A stretch of DNA of 19,435 nt from Deltaproteobacteria bacterium (lineage in GTDB: Bacteria > JADJOY01): positions 1-19,435 of the forward strand of contig JADJOY010000031.1 of the NCBI GenBank assembly GCA_016713535.1, in the 5' to 3' direction. The notes beneath the pieces were generated by a model, which was not told where the DNA came from, did not search any database, and worked only from the letters and a program-made list of their open reading frames with translations. Numbering within the stretch: position 1 is the first letter of the stretch; each line of letters opens with the position of its first letter. Shown here in pieces: positions 1-6,943 of the stretch. The position numbers were made by a program, and so were the translations under genes.

Positions 1-540
1 CCCGCCACCCCACGCGGACCGACTGCCAGCCCAGTAGAGTCCAGGCCCCGATCGACAGGTCTAGCAAGCCGAAGCAGTAGACAAGGACCCACGGCTCAAG
101 AGAAAGCGCCATGGCGGTCCAGAAAGTTGCGATCATCGTCCGCGTGTTGCTCCTGCAGAGCGCCCGCCGATACTGGGACTTCTGCATACCGGGGGTCAGC
201 CTGCCGTCGACTTATCCATGAAGGCCTGGCGGCGTGTCAAACGCTGCCGGGCCGAACGATCCTCTGCGTGCCGACGAGTTCCGGCCACATTCCCGCGAAC
301 ACGAACGTCCGGGGTGCGGGGCTGCTAAGCCCCGGGTAGCCCGGCAATTGCCCCAGTGCAGGCTCGGCGAAGTCGACCGCGACTGCGCGGCTAGGATGGA
401 CTCGGGTTCTTGCTGGCGCTGGGTGAGCCAGTCACGTACTCGAGGGCCTGCTTCACCGAGGAGCCGTGGGCGAGCGGGCTCACCACGACGGAGACTCCAG
501 GGGTGCATCCCGGGGGCGCAGGCGGTGCTGGGCGGCCCGC
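1..540 (-). other. Left edge, no confident gene; possible broken minus-strand coding fragments
   Basis: No family is recognisable here. On the minus strand two stretches look codon-like (GC-rich third positions). One begins at a GTG at 486 with a GGAG 8 bases upstream (495-498) and reads VVSPLAHGSSVKQALEYVTG before a TAG at 391-393. The other, about 386 to 239, contains AVAVDFAEPALGQLPGYPG and stops at a TGA at 237-239. They lie in different frames, so if real this is a gene broken by indels and running off the left edge, with the repeat array at 541-612 just upstream of its start. The alternative is plain non-coding DNA. Confidence 0.2.
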
Positions 541-612
541 TGTAAAGCAACTGCTATACAAAATCGTAAAGCTGATGCTCTACAAATTTGTCCGGCTGAT
601 GCTTTACAGGCT
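541..612. repeat. Three tandem 24-bp repeats with internal dyad (possible operator array)
   Basis: Units are 541-564, 565-588 and 589-612. Units 1 and 2 share 18 of 24 bases, units 2 and 3 share 16 of 24. Units 1 and 2 each hold an inverted repeat GTAAAGC-N4-GCTNTAC; unit 3 keeps only the right half (GCTTTAC). The block is strikingly AT-rich compared with its roughly 70% GC surroundings. Regular spacing plus dyad symmetry suggests binding sites for a dimeric regulator, or iterons. Which gene it controls is unknown; the possible minus-strand start at 486 would be the nearest candidate. It could also be read as an octapeptide repeat, but no credible protein surrounds it. Confidence 0.6.
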
Positions 613-716
613 GGTTCGGGCCAGATTCCCCGCGAAAAGTGCCGATTTCGGGCCTTCAGGGGCCCTGGAAGGGCCGATCCGGGCGCGGATCCGCGGTGGA
701 TTCGGCCTCGCCGAGG

Positions 717-1190
717 GGCTGGAGGGCGGCCGCTTCGTCGGCCTCGCCGTGCGAACGCTGGGGTCGACGACGAAGCGTCGACCCTCCAGTCCTGGGGGTC
801 GGCGACGAAGCTCCCGCGTGACGCTCGAACCGATCCGCCCACGGTCCGAGGGTGTGCGGCATCGCCGCGGCGGACCGCCAGGAGGCGGTCCCTCCGAATC
901 GAATCGCGCGCCCCGGCTGGAGGGCGGCCGCTTCGTCGGCCTCGCCGTGAACGCTGGGGTCGACGACGAAGCGTCGACCCTCCAGTCCTGGGGTCGGCGA
1001 CGGAGCAGGGGCGAAGCCCCGTGACGCTCCAGCCGATCCGCACCCGGTCCGGAGGGGTGTGCGGCATCGCCGCGGCGGACCGCCAGGAGGCGGTCCCTCC
1101 GAATCGGACCGCGCTCCCCGGCTGGAGGGCGGCCGCTTCGTCGGCCGCCCCAACCGAATCCTGGGGTCCGCGACGAAGCGCGGACCTCCA
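717..1190. repeat. Tandem array of intergenic palindromes, about 200-bp composite unit, 2.3 copies
   Basis: The unit contains three hairpins: a plus-oriented CTTCGT-loop hairpin (left arm starts at 725, 923 and 1128), an inverted one with loop ACGAAG (761-784, 957-980, and 1165-1186 in the partial third copy), and an AGGA-loop hairpin (872-891, 1077-1096). Equivalent elements are 196-205 bases apart, so a composite module was duplicated in tandem. Stems of 8 to 9 bp are mostly perfect, for example GGGTCGACG with CGTCGACCC. CTGGAG or CTCCAG flanks the CTTCGT family in both orientations. The same families recur singly at 5344 and 11834. This resembles REP/BIME elements; no REP-associated transposase gene is seen in the window. 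Confidence 0.8.
1165..1186 (-). terminator. Hairpin just downstream of the lipoprotein gene, candidate terminator
   Basis: Arms GGTCCGCG (1165-1172) and CGCGGACC (1179-1186) form a perfect 8-bp stem with loop ACGAAG, beginning 24 bases past the stop of the minus-strand gene ending at 1211. No U-run follows, so it would be a Rho-dependent or 3'-stabilising hairpin rather than a classical intrinsic terminator. It is also the last member of the palindrome array. Confidence 0.4.
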
Positions 1191-1210
1191 GCAGCGGGAG
1201 CCCGTGAGCG

Positions 1211-3682
1211 TCAGCTCGGGACTTCGCCCCAGCGGTTCGGGTCGAGGACGATCGAGCAGTCGACGAAGGCGGCGCCGGCCGGGTTCTGCCACGGCGAGCT
1301 GCAGTACTCGAGCAGGTACCCCATCTCGGTGATCTCGACGAAGTGGTCGGGCGATCCATCGCGGCTCGGGGTCCACGGGATCTGGCCGTCCGGTACCGAC
1401 GGCGACCACAGGTCCCAGTTGGGCCACGGGGCGTAGTGGTCGACGGCCGCCGAGTAGCGCGCCACGAGGTGCTGGGTCTCGGCCGAGGTGAGCGGCAGCC
1501 CGCTCGCCGCCGCGACCACCAGGTAGCCGGCCGCGTCGCTCCAGTAGCTCGGGTCGTCGCTGTTGGGGACGGTGCCGGCCATCATCTGGTCGGCGCGCTT
1601 GATCAGTCCCTGGAGGAGCTGCTCGGCGACGGCGTTCTGGCCGGCGGTCAGGGTGTTGTCGATCGCCGCGAGGTGGAAGTACCGGATGATGTCGTAGTTG
1701 TAGTAGTGGCCGATCTCGGCGATCAGCTCGTAGATGTTGCCGAAGCCGATGCCGCAGTCGAGGCCGCGCGCGTCGTCGTAGGCGATCATCGCCGACGCGA
1801 GCTTGGGCTCGCATTGCGCGTTCGGCACCAGCCAGTTGTAGAGCGAGAAGCTCGCGAGGTCGGGGATCGTGCCGTCGGGGTAGTGGGGCACCTCGACGTC
1901 GCCGCTCACCGACTTGGTGCGGATGAACCAGCCGGTGTCGACGATGCCGCGCGCGAACTGCTCGAGCTGCGCCACCGCGTCAGCGGCGGCCTGCCGCACG
2001 TCCGGGTCGGGGGCCAGCGCCGCCACGCGGCGAAGCACCGGCACCACCCGGAAGATGTGCGGCACGTCGTCCTGGCTGCGCCAGATGCGCAGCCAGATGT
2101 CGCCGAACACCGGGTTGGTGGGGTTGCGGACGGTCTTGGCGTTCCAGTCGTCGGCGGGGTGCTTGGCGTTGTCGTAGGTCACGACGGTGGGGCGGCCGTC
2201 CTGCACGAAGCTGTGGTTCTGGTTGAAGACGGTGCGCGCGCTGATGCCGGTCTCGGGATCCTCGGCGTCGTAGAGCGAGCCGAGGAATGCGGCGCGCATA
2301 CCCTTGGCCAGGCCTTCGGTGAGGTCGCCGAGCGCCGGGTCGCCCGTCGCCAGGTAGGCGCTGGCCGCTGCGGCGAGGACCTTGGGCGTCGGGATGGTCA
2401 GGTTGTCGGCGACGCCGGTGTGGTCGAACGTCACCGTGCCGCCCGACTTGATGGCCCGCGTGTCGTGCCAGTAGAGCCGGTAGTCGGGGAAGCCCTCGGG
2501 CGTGCCGGGCGCCATGCCGTGGGTCACGCGGCGCAACCAGTCGAAGTAGCCGACGTCCTTCCAGAAGCCGGTGATCTTGGCGGTGAACTCGGCCACTTCG
2601 GTGGGCGTGAGCGGCGTGCCGACGTCCGGCCGGGTGACCGGGAAGGGCAGCGACTCGGTGCCGAGGCCGGCGAGCGCGACCGGCTTCGCCGCCGCGCTCG
2701 CCGCGGGCGGAAGCGGCGGACGCACCACCTCGGCGCTGGTCGCGATCGTCCGCACTACCCGGAAGCCGAGGTGCTTGTCGCGGTAGCCCGGCGTGTGGCC
2801 GCCGCGCTCGGCCGAGCGCAAGAGCGCGGCGCCGTTGTAGAAGGCCGCGCCGCCGCGGACCACGCGGTAGTAGCCGCTCGCGGCGCCGGTCGGATCGGTG
2901 GAGGTGGCCGGCGTGGCCGCGGCGTACCAGTCCCACGTCCACTCGGCGACGTTGCCCGCGGTGTCGTAGACGCCGAAGGCGTTGGCGGCCTTGGTCCGCA
3001 CCGCGTGGGTGGCCTTGGAGATGCCGTTGGTGCCGCAATACCAGGCGATCGCGCCGGCGGCGGGATCGACCGGCGTGCACGAGGTCTGGGTGATGTCGCC
3101 GTTCGGGAAGGCGGTGTCCGCGCCGGCGCGCGCCGCGTACTCCCACTCGGCCTCGGTGGGCAGGCGATAGCCCGCGCACTCGTAGACCGACGAAACACCG
3201 TCGAGGGCGACGCTCGCCCCCGCGATGCCGCCGTTGGCCGCGCACGCGGTGACGTCGTCGCCCGCGCTGCCGTCGCCGCACACCACGTCGCCGAGGGTGA
3301 AGCACGGCGCGTAGCCGCCCGCCACCGAGAGCTTGTTGGCGAAGGCGAGCGCGTCGTACCAGCTCACGGTGTCGACGGGGTAGCTGGGACCCTCGCCGCC
3401 TTCGGGCCAGTAGCTCGGGTTGAAGCCCGACACCGACTGGAACTTGTCCTGGGTGACCTCGGCCGTGCCGATCTCGAAGCTGTGGCTGAGTGCCACGCCG
3501 TGCTGCGCCTCGTCGAGGTCGCGCCCGGGCTCGGTCTCGGGGCTACCCGCCACGAAGCTGCCGGCGGGCACCGTCGTGTAGTCGGTGGTGCAGGCGGCGA
3601 CGAGGCCGATGGTGAGGGCGCCGAGCAGCAGGTGGGCTGGAAAGCGGGGGGAGCGAAGGAACCACGAGCGTCGCGAGGGCAT
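1211..3682 (-). CDS. Lipoprotein with FGE-sulfatase (SUMF1-like) domain and large unassigned C-terminal domain
   Basis: This is an 823-aa secreted lipoprotein. The ATG at 3682 is chosen over one 36 bases upstream because it has GGAG 8 bases before it and begins a signal peptide (basic start, then LLLGALTIGLVAAC, lipobox Cys31). Residues about 37-313 are an FGE-sulfatase fold: VPAGSFVAGS, YRLPTEAEWEYAARAG (172-187), GNVAEWTWDWY (243-253), RVVRGG (273-278), and the closing LGFRVVRTI. The catalytic cysteine region of true formylglycine-generating enzymes is not matched after RVVRGG, so sulfatase activation is unlikely; many such lipoproteins have other or unknown roles. After a Pro/Ala linker (about 314-345) come some 480 residues rich in Trp, Tyr and helices that I cannot assign; they could be an alpha/alpha-toroid. 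The frame is intact throughout. It lies downstream of the SDR gene on the same strand. Confidence 0.88.
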   Translation of the reverse strand: MPSRRSWFLRSPRFPAHLLLGALTIGLVAACTTDYTTVPAGSFVAGSPETEPGRDLDEAQHGVALSHSFEIGTAEVTQDKFQSVSGFNPSYWPEGGEGPSYPVDTVSWYDALAFANKLSVAGGYAPCFTLGDVVCGDGSAGDDVTACAANGGIAGASVALDGVSSVYECAGYRLPTEAEWEYAARAGADTAFPNGDITQTSCTPVDPAAGAIAWYCGTNGISKATHAVRTKAANAFGVYDTAGNVAEWTWDWYAAATPATSTDPTGAASGYYRVVRGGAAFYNGAALLRSAERGGHTPGYRDKHLGFRVVRTIATSAEVVRPPLPPAASAAAKPVALAGLGTESLPFPVTRPDVGTPLTPTEVAEFTAKITGFWKDVGYFDWLRRVTHGMAPGTPEGFPDYRLYWHDTRAIKSGGTVTFDHTGVADNLTIPTPKVLAAAASAYLATGDPALGDLTEGLAKGMRAAFLGSLYDAEDPETGISARTVFNQNHSFVQDGRPTVVTYDNAKHPADDWNAKTVRNPTNPVFGDIWLRIWRSQDDVPHIFRVVPVLRRVAALAPDPDVRQAAADAVAQLEQFARGIVDTGWFIRTKSVSGDVEVPHYPDGTIPDLASFSLYNWLVPNAQCEPKLASAMIAYDDARGLDCGIGFGNIYELIAEIGHYYNYDIIRYFHLAAIDNTLTAGQNAVAEQLLQGLIKRADQMMAGTVPNSDDPSYWSDAAGYLVVAAASGLPLTSAETQHLVARYSAAVDHYAPWPNWDLWSPSVPDGQIPWTPSRDGSPDHFVEITEMGYLLEYCSSPWQNPAGAAFVDCSIVLDPNRWGEVPS

Positions 3683-3700
3683 GGCGTTCTCCAGGGGAAA

Positions 3701-3731
3701 GGGAGCGCGTGGACGCACGTCCAGCGCTCCC
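3701..3731. promoter_or_regulatory. 14-bp-stem palindrome in the leader of the lipoprotein gene
   Basis: GGGAGCGC (3701-3708) and TGGACG (3710-3715) pair with CGTCCA (3718-3723) and GCGCTCCC (3724-3731), leaving loop CA and one bulged G at 3709. It lies 18 bases upstream of the lipoprotein ATG, between the GGAG and an AT-rich stretch (about 3732-3747) that could hold the promoter. On the minus strand it would be a 5'-UTR hairpin or operator. On the plus strand it is followed by TACTTTTGT and so also resembles an intrinsic terminator for antisense transcription. Confidence 0.6.
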
Positions 3732-3798
3732 TACTTTTGTACCAAATTCGCCAGGGGGCGCGCTCGGGGGGGGCTTTCGCCGTGCCCCGGCGCGCCCC

Positions 3799-4464
3799 TC
3801 ACCAGGGCAGGGCGGAGCCGTTCGAGTGCAGGAAGCGGCCGCTGCTGGCGGGGGTGAGCTCGTCGATGCGGGCGATCAGGTTGCGCGCGGCGTCGGCGGG
3901 CTCGAGGTCGCCGTTTCCCCCGGTCATCTCGGTGCGGACGTAGCCCGGGTGCAGGATCGCGACCGCGATGCCGCGGGGCGCCAGGTCGTGGGCGAGGGAC
4001 ACGCCGGCGGCGTTGAGCGCGGCCTTCGACATCCGGTAGCCGTACCTGCGGCCCGAGGTGTTGTCGCCCATCGAGCCCATGCGGCTGGTGACGAGGGCGA
4101 CCTTGCCGCCGTCGCGGAGGAGCGGCGCGAGCGCAGCGGTGACGCGCAGCGGACCGAGGGCGTTGACCTCGAACTGGCGGCGGATCGCTGGCTCGTCGAG
4201 CTGGTCGAGGCTGTCGACCGAGAGCTGGCCGGCGTTGTTGACGAGCCAGTCGAGGGGGCGGCCTTCGAGGCGGCGAGCGAGGGCCTCGACGGAGGCGCTG
4301 TCGCTCACGTCGACGTTCGCCTCCACGGTGGCGCCGCTCGCGGCGAGCTCGCGGCTGGGGGTGCGGCAGGTGGCGATGACGCGATCGCCGCGTGCGACGA
4401 GCTGGCGGGTGATCTCGAGGCCGATGCCGCGGTTGGCGCCGGTGATGAGCACGGTCGAGGACAT
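3799..4464 (-). CDS. Short-chain dehydrogenase/reductase, C-factor-like
   Basis: This 221-aa NAD(P)-dependent oxidoreductase of the classical SDR superfamily is probably cytoplasmic. The Rossmann motif TGANRGIG is at residues 8-15, NNAG at 76-79, catalytic Ser127 in VTSRMGS, YRMSK at 143-147 (Tyr143/Lys147), and HPGYVRTEMTG at 172-182. Length and the HPGxVxTxM motif fit the subgroup that includes the myxobacterial C-factor (CsgA) and sniffer-like proteins, but substrate cannot be told from sequence. ATG at 4464 is preceded by GGAGAACGACC. The gene is divergent from the VOC gene and 116 bases upstream of the lipoprotein gene on the same strand, separated from it by the palindrome at 3701-3731, so co-transcription is uncertain. 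Confidence 0.9.
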   Translation of the reverse strand: MSSTVLITGANRGIGLEITRQLVARGDRVIATCRTPSRELAASGATVEANVDVSDSASVEALARRLEGRPLDWLVNNAGQLSVDSLDQLDEPAIRRQFEVNALGPLRVTAALAPLLRDGGKVALVTSRMGSMGDNTSGRRYGYRMSKAALNAAGVSLAHDLAPRGIAVAILHPGYVRTEMTGGNGDLEPADAARNLIARIDELTPASSGRFLHSNGSALPW

Positions 4465-4503
4465 GGTCGTTCTCCGGGAGGTTCGGGGCGGGCTGCGGCG
4501 CGC

Positions 4504-4509
4504 AGGGTA
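4504..4509 (-). promoter_or_regulatory. Candidate -10 element for the SDR gene
   Basis: On the minus strand this reads GGTACCCTGCGCG with TACCCT 40 bases before the SDR start. Nearly the same motif, GCTACCCTCGCGC and GCTACGCTGCGCC, stands before the genes starting at 5496 and 9191. No convincing -35 is seen at 16-18 bases. Confidence 0.3.
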
Positions 4510-4595
4510 CCTGCTCGCGTTGACCGGGCATTCTGGCTGGGCGCAAGATCCGTCGCGAAGGAGACCGTCGCCAGAAGAAGCCCGCCAGGAAAGCC

Positions 4596-5309
4596 GTGAA
4601 AGCGACCGCGAAGAAGCCCGCCGCCAAGGCCGCGAAGCGTGCCGGGAAGGCCCCCGCCCGTCGTGCCGTGGCGGCGAAGAAGCCCGCCGGGAAGCGCGCC
4701 GCGGCGACCAAGGCTGCCCCTGCCCGCAAGCCCGCGCCGAAGAAGGCGGCGCGCCCCGCGGTGGTGAGGCCCGCGGCCAAGCCGGCGCGCCCCGCGCCAG
4801 CGAGGCCGGCGGGTCCCGAACCGATCCCCGAGGGTTTCCGCACCGTCACGCCGTACCTCTCGATCGACGGCGCGGCCAAGGCGATCGAGTACTACGAGGC
4901 TGGCTTCGGCGCGGTGGAGATCATGCGCCTCGAAGCCCCGGGCGGGCTCCTCGGCCACGCCGAGATCAAGATCGGCGACTCGATCGTCATGCTCGCCGAT
5001 CCGTGGCCGGGCCAGTACACGAAGGCGCCCACCACGCTCGGCGGCGCGACCGCCTCGATCATGCTCTACGTGCCGGACGTGGACGGCTTCATGGCGCAGG
5101 CGGTGAAGGCGGGTGCCTCGGTCACCCAGCCGCCCACGAACATGTTCTGGGGGGATCGCTTCGGGAAGCTGCGCGATCCCTTCGGCCACGAGTGGGGAGT
5201 GTCGACCCACGTCGAGGACGTTGCACCCGAGGAGATGGGCCGGCGGATGGAGGAGGCCATGAAGTCGATGGCGAGCGCCGGCGGCGCCGAACCGCCCGAA
5301 GCAGCCTGA
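4596..5309 (+). CDS. VOC/PhnB-like (glyoxalase-fold) protein with histone-H1-like basic N-terminal tail
   Basis: The open frame from GTG 4596 gives 237 aa. Residues about 1-75 consist almost only of Lys, Ala, Arg and Pro (AKKPAAKAAKRAGKAPARR and similar), like a histone-H1 tail. Residues 78-207 are one VOC domain of the PhnB type: VTPYLSIDGAAKAIEYYEAG, GHAEIKIGDSIVML, WGDRFGKLRDPFGHEW. The basic stretch continues upstream in frame to AAGAAGCCCGCC at 4575, directly after the bases AG at 4573-4574 and a good AAGGAG at 4558-4563. I infer that the true start was ATG at 4573 and has lost its T, adding a short MKKPARKA-type extension. PhnB-like VOC proteins are often uncharacterised dioxygenase or resistance relatives, so function is open. 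It is divergent from the SDR gene. Confidence 0.85.
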   Translation: MKATAKKPAAKAAKRAGKAPARRAVAAKKPAGKRAAATKAAPARKPAPKKAARPAVVRPAAKPARPAPARPAGPEPIPEGFRTVTPYLSIDGAAKAIEYYEAGFGAVEIMRLEAPGGLLGHAEIKIGDSIVMLADPWPGQYTKAPTTLGGATASIMLYVPDVDGFMAQAVKAGASVTQPPTNMFWGDRFGKLRDPFGHEWGVSTHVEDVAPEEMGRRMEEAMKSMASAGGAEPPEAA

Positions 5310-5343
5310 CGCGGTAGCGGCGCGTCGCGACCCCGACCGCCGC

Positions 5344-5363
5344 GGACGGCCAGGAGGCCGTCC
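5344..5363 (+). repeat. AGGA-loop palindrome, single copy
   Basis: GGACGGCC (5344-5351), loop AGGA and GGCCGTCC (5356-5363) make a perfect 8-bp stem followed by CTCCGAA. It is the same element as those at 872 and 1077, but one base pair of the stem is flipped from C-G to G-C on both sides. It begins 34 bases past the VOC stop and may act as terminator or mRNA 3' hairpin. Confidence 0.7.
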
Positions 5364-5391
5364 CTCCGAAGCGGTCGGTGGCGTTCGTAGC

Positions 5392-5409
5392 GCGGGGCTC
5401 GTCCCCCGC
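5392..5409 (+). repeat. G/C-run hairpin, third palindrome family
   Basis: GCGGGG (5392-5397) pairs with CCCCGC (5404-5409) around CTCGTC. It is preceded by TTCGTAGC and followed by CCAGCG. Related hairpins lie at 6944-6964 and, inverted, at 8102-8123. All three lie between genes. Confidence 0.5.
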
Positions 5410-5441
5410 CCAGCGCCTAGCCGCCATTTTCGGCGATGGGC

Positions 5442-5447
5442 TACCCT
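5442..5447 (+). promoter_or_regulatory. Candidate -10 element for the MaoC gene
   Basis: TACCCT within GGGCTACCCTCGCGC, 48 bases before the ATG at 5496. Two similar motifs precede the genes at 9191 and 4464. The -35 region is not recognisable. Confidence 0.3.
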
Positions 5448-5450
5448 CGC

Positions 5451-5468
5451 GCGTTCGCGCGCGAACGC
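5451..5468. promoter_or_regulatory. 18-bp perfect palindrome between promoter and start of the MaoC gene
   Basis: GCGTTCGCG followed by its exact reverse complement CGCGAACGC, ending 27 bases before the ATG at 5496 and starting 4 bases after the candidate -10. The position suits an operator. In 70% GC DNA a CG-rich palindrome is less surprising than elsewhere. Confidence 0.35.
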
Positions 5469-5495
5469 CCCTCTTTCCGCACAGGGACGGACCCC

Positions 5496-5956
5496 ATGGC
5501 TGGCAAGTACTTCGAGGATCTCGAGCTCGGCGGCACCCCTCAAGCACAACGTCGGGCGCACGCTGACCGAGATGGACAACGTGCTCTTCTCGAGCCTGAC
5601 GCTGAACACCCAGCCGCTCCACCTCAACGAGGACTTCGCGAGCAAGACCGAGTTCAAGCGCCGCATCGTCAACGGCATCTTGACCCTCGGCGTGGCGGTC
5701 GGCGTCACGGTCTCGGACCTCACCGAGGGCACGCTCATCGCGAACCTCGGCTTCGAGACGGTCAAGCACCCGCACCCGATGTTCCACGGCGACACGCTCT
5801 ACGTGGAGACCGAGATCGTCGAGAAGCGACTCCAAGTCGCGCGCCGACTGCGGCGTGGTGCGCTTCCGCCACATCGGCCGCAACCAGGACGGCACCGTGG
5901 TGATCGACTTCCAGCGCACCGTGCTCCTCAAGAAGCGGCCCGTCGCCCACGCCTGA
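5496..5956 (+). CDS. MaoC-like hydratase/dehydratase, two apparent frameshifts
   Basis: This is a hot-dog-fold enoyl-CoA-hydratase-type protein of about 152 aa. ATG 5496 starts MAGKYFEDLELGGT. An extra C in the run at 5536-5539 moves the frame, which then reads LKHNVGRTLTEMDNVLF, the typical hydratase segment HLNEDFASKTEFKRRIVNG, and HPHPMFHGDTLYVETEIVEK. A second shift near 5827-5829 leads to DSKSRADCGVVRFRHIGRNQ, VIDFQRTVLLKKRP and TGA at 5956. The total fits a one-domain MaoC protein, so the indels look like sequence errors rather than decay. The next gene is a CitE-like lyase 70 bases on. MaoC plus CitE pairs are known as itaconyl-CoA hydratase plus citramalyl-CoA lyase, and as mesaconyl-CoA hydratase plus methylmalyl-CoA lyase. 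No CoA-transferase is visible here, so the substrate remains open. Confidence 0.85.
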
Positions 5957-6026
5957 GGCGAGTCGTCGCACGCCCGCCGCGATCCCCGTTCGTGGCACGC
6001 GTCCTCGCCCGCGGAGAGCTCACCCC

Positions 6027-6917
6027 ATGCGCCTGCGCCGATCCGTGCTCTTCATGCCGGGCGACAGCCCGCGCAAGATCGAGAAAGCCGCCGCCCTCGA
6101 CGTCGACGTGGTGGTGATGGACCTCGAGGACGGCGTCGCCGCCGCGCGCAAGGAAGAGGCGCGGCGCAGCATCGTCGACGCCCTCAAGCACCTCGACTTC
6201 GGGCGCACCGAGCGCTGGGTGCGCATCAACGTGCCGACCGGCGACCTGTTCCGCGCCGACATCGAGCAGACCGCCGCCGGCCAGCCCGACGGCTACATGA
6301 TCCCCAAGGTGTCGTCGGCCGAGGACGTGCGGCGGGTCGAGCGCGTGCTCGAGGCGGTCGAGGCCGAGGTCGGGGCGGCACGTGGCGGCCGCGCCTCCCT
6401 GGCGCTCGTCGAGACCGCGCGCGGGGTGGTGAACGCGTTCGAGATCGCGCAGTCGAGCGAGCGGCTGGTGGCGCTGCTCTTCGGCGCCGAGGACTTCGCG
6501 GGCGACGTCGGCGCCGAGCGCACCGTGGAGGGCGCCGAAGTGGCGTACGCGCGCGGCGCGGTGGTGGTGGCGGCGAAGGCCGCCGGCATCGAGGCGATCG
6601 ACACCCTGTGCACCGACCTCAAGAGCACCGAGGTGCTGGCGCGTGACTCCGTCGCCGGCCGCCGCATGGGCTACGACGGCAAGATGTGCATCCACCCCAA
6701 GCACGTCGAGACCATCCACCGCGCGTTCGATCCCACCGCCGAGCAGATCGCCCACGCCGCCCGGCTGGTCGCCGCGTTCGAGGCCCACCAGGAGCGCGGC
6801 GCCGGCGTGTTCGACTTCGAGGGGAAGATGGTCGACATGCCGATGGTGCGCGCCGCCGAGAAGGTGCTGGCACGGGCGCGCGCCGCGAACCTGGTGACGC
6901 CGCCGTTCGAGGCGTGA
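6027..6917 (+). CDS. CitE-like CoA-ester lyase (HpcH/HpaI family)
   Basis: This 296-aa Mg2+-dependent TIM-barrel lyase cleaves or condenses malyl-, citramalyl- or methylmalyl-CoA type esters. Motifs in order: LFMPGDSPRKIEKAA (8-22), VVMDLEDGVA (29-38), VRIN with Arg66, MIPKV (91-95), ALVETARG with metal ligand Glu129, LLFGAEDFAGDVGAERT with metal ligand Asp156, GKMCIHPKHV (218-227). Length matches the stand-alone bacterial CitE-like and CLYBL proteins rather than the citrate-lyase beta subunit in its complex, and no citrate lyase alpha or gamma gene is nearby. ATG 6027 has GGAG at 6013-6016. It probably acts after the MaoC-like hydratase upstream. The frame is intact. Confidence 0.92.
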   Translation: MRLRRSVLFMPGDSPRKIEKAAALDVDVVVMDLEDGVAAARKEEARRSIVDALKHLDFGRTERWVRINVPTGDLFRADIEQTAAGQPDGYMIPKVSSAEDVRRVERVLEAVEAEVGAARGGRASLALVETARGVVNAFEIAQSSERLVALLFGAEDFAGDVGAERTVEGAEVAYARGAVVVAAKAAGIEAIDTLCTDLKSTEVLARDSVAGRRMGYDGKMCIHPKHVETIHRAFDPTAEQIAHAARLVAAFEAHQERGAGVFDFEGKMVDMPMVRAAEKVLARARAANLVTPPFEA

Positions 6918-6943
6918 GCGCCAGCCGATCCGTTTCACCGTAG

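Noticed and set aside
684-695. 12-bp palindrome CGCGGATCCGCG
   Set aside because: Short CG-rich palindromes are expected often at this base composition; no context supports a function.
410-1024. Plus-strand protein with octapeptide repeats (VKLMLYKF-like) across the 24-bp array
   Set aside because: It runs on through the palindrome array, giving low-complexity Arg/Gly sequence with no recognisable domain; every frame shows an 8-residue repeat because the unit is 24 bp.
717-1190. Possible CRISPR array
   Set aside because: Repeats are about 200 bases apart, contain several different palindromes, and the 'spacers' are themselves repeated; no cas gene is present.
480-1814. 444-codon open frame on the minus strand joining the palindrome array to the lipoprotein region
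   Set aside because: Arg/Pro-rich shadow frame; it overlaps the true frame of the lipoprotein and the non-coding palindromes.
1343-3943. 866-codon open frame on the plus strand
   Set aside because: It is antisense to the intact lipoprotein gene and part of the SDR gene; its Arg/Val/Gly-rich composition is the usual mirror of a high-GC gene.
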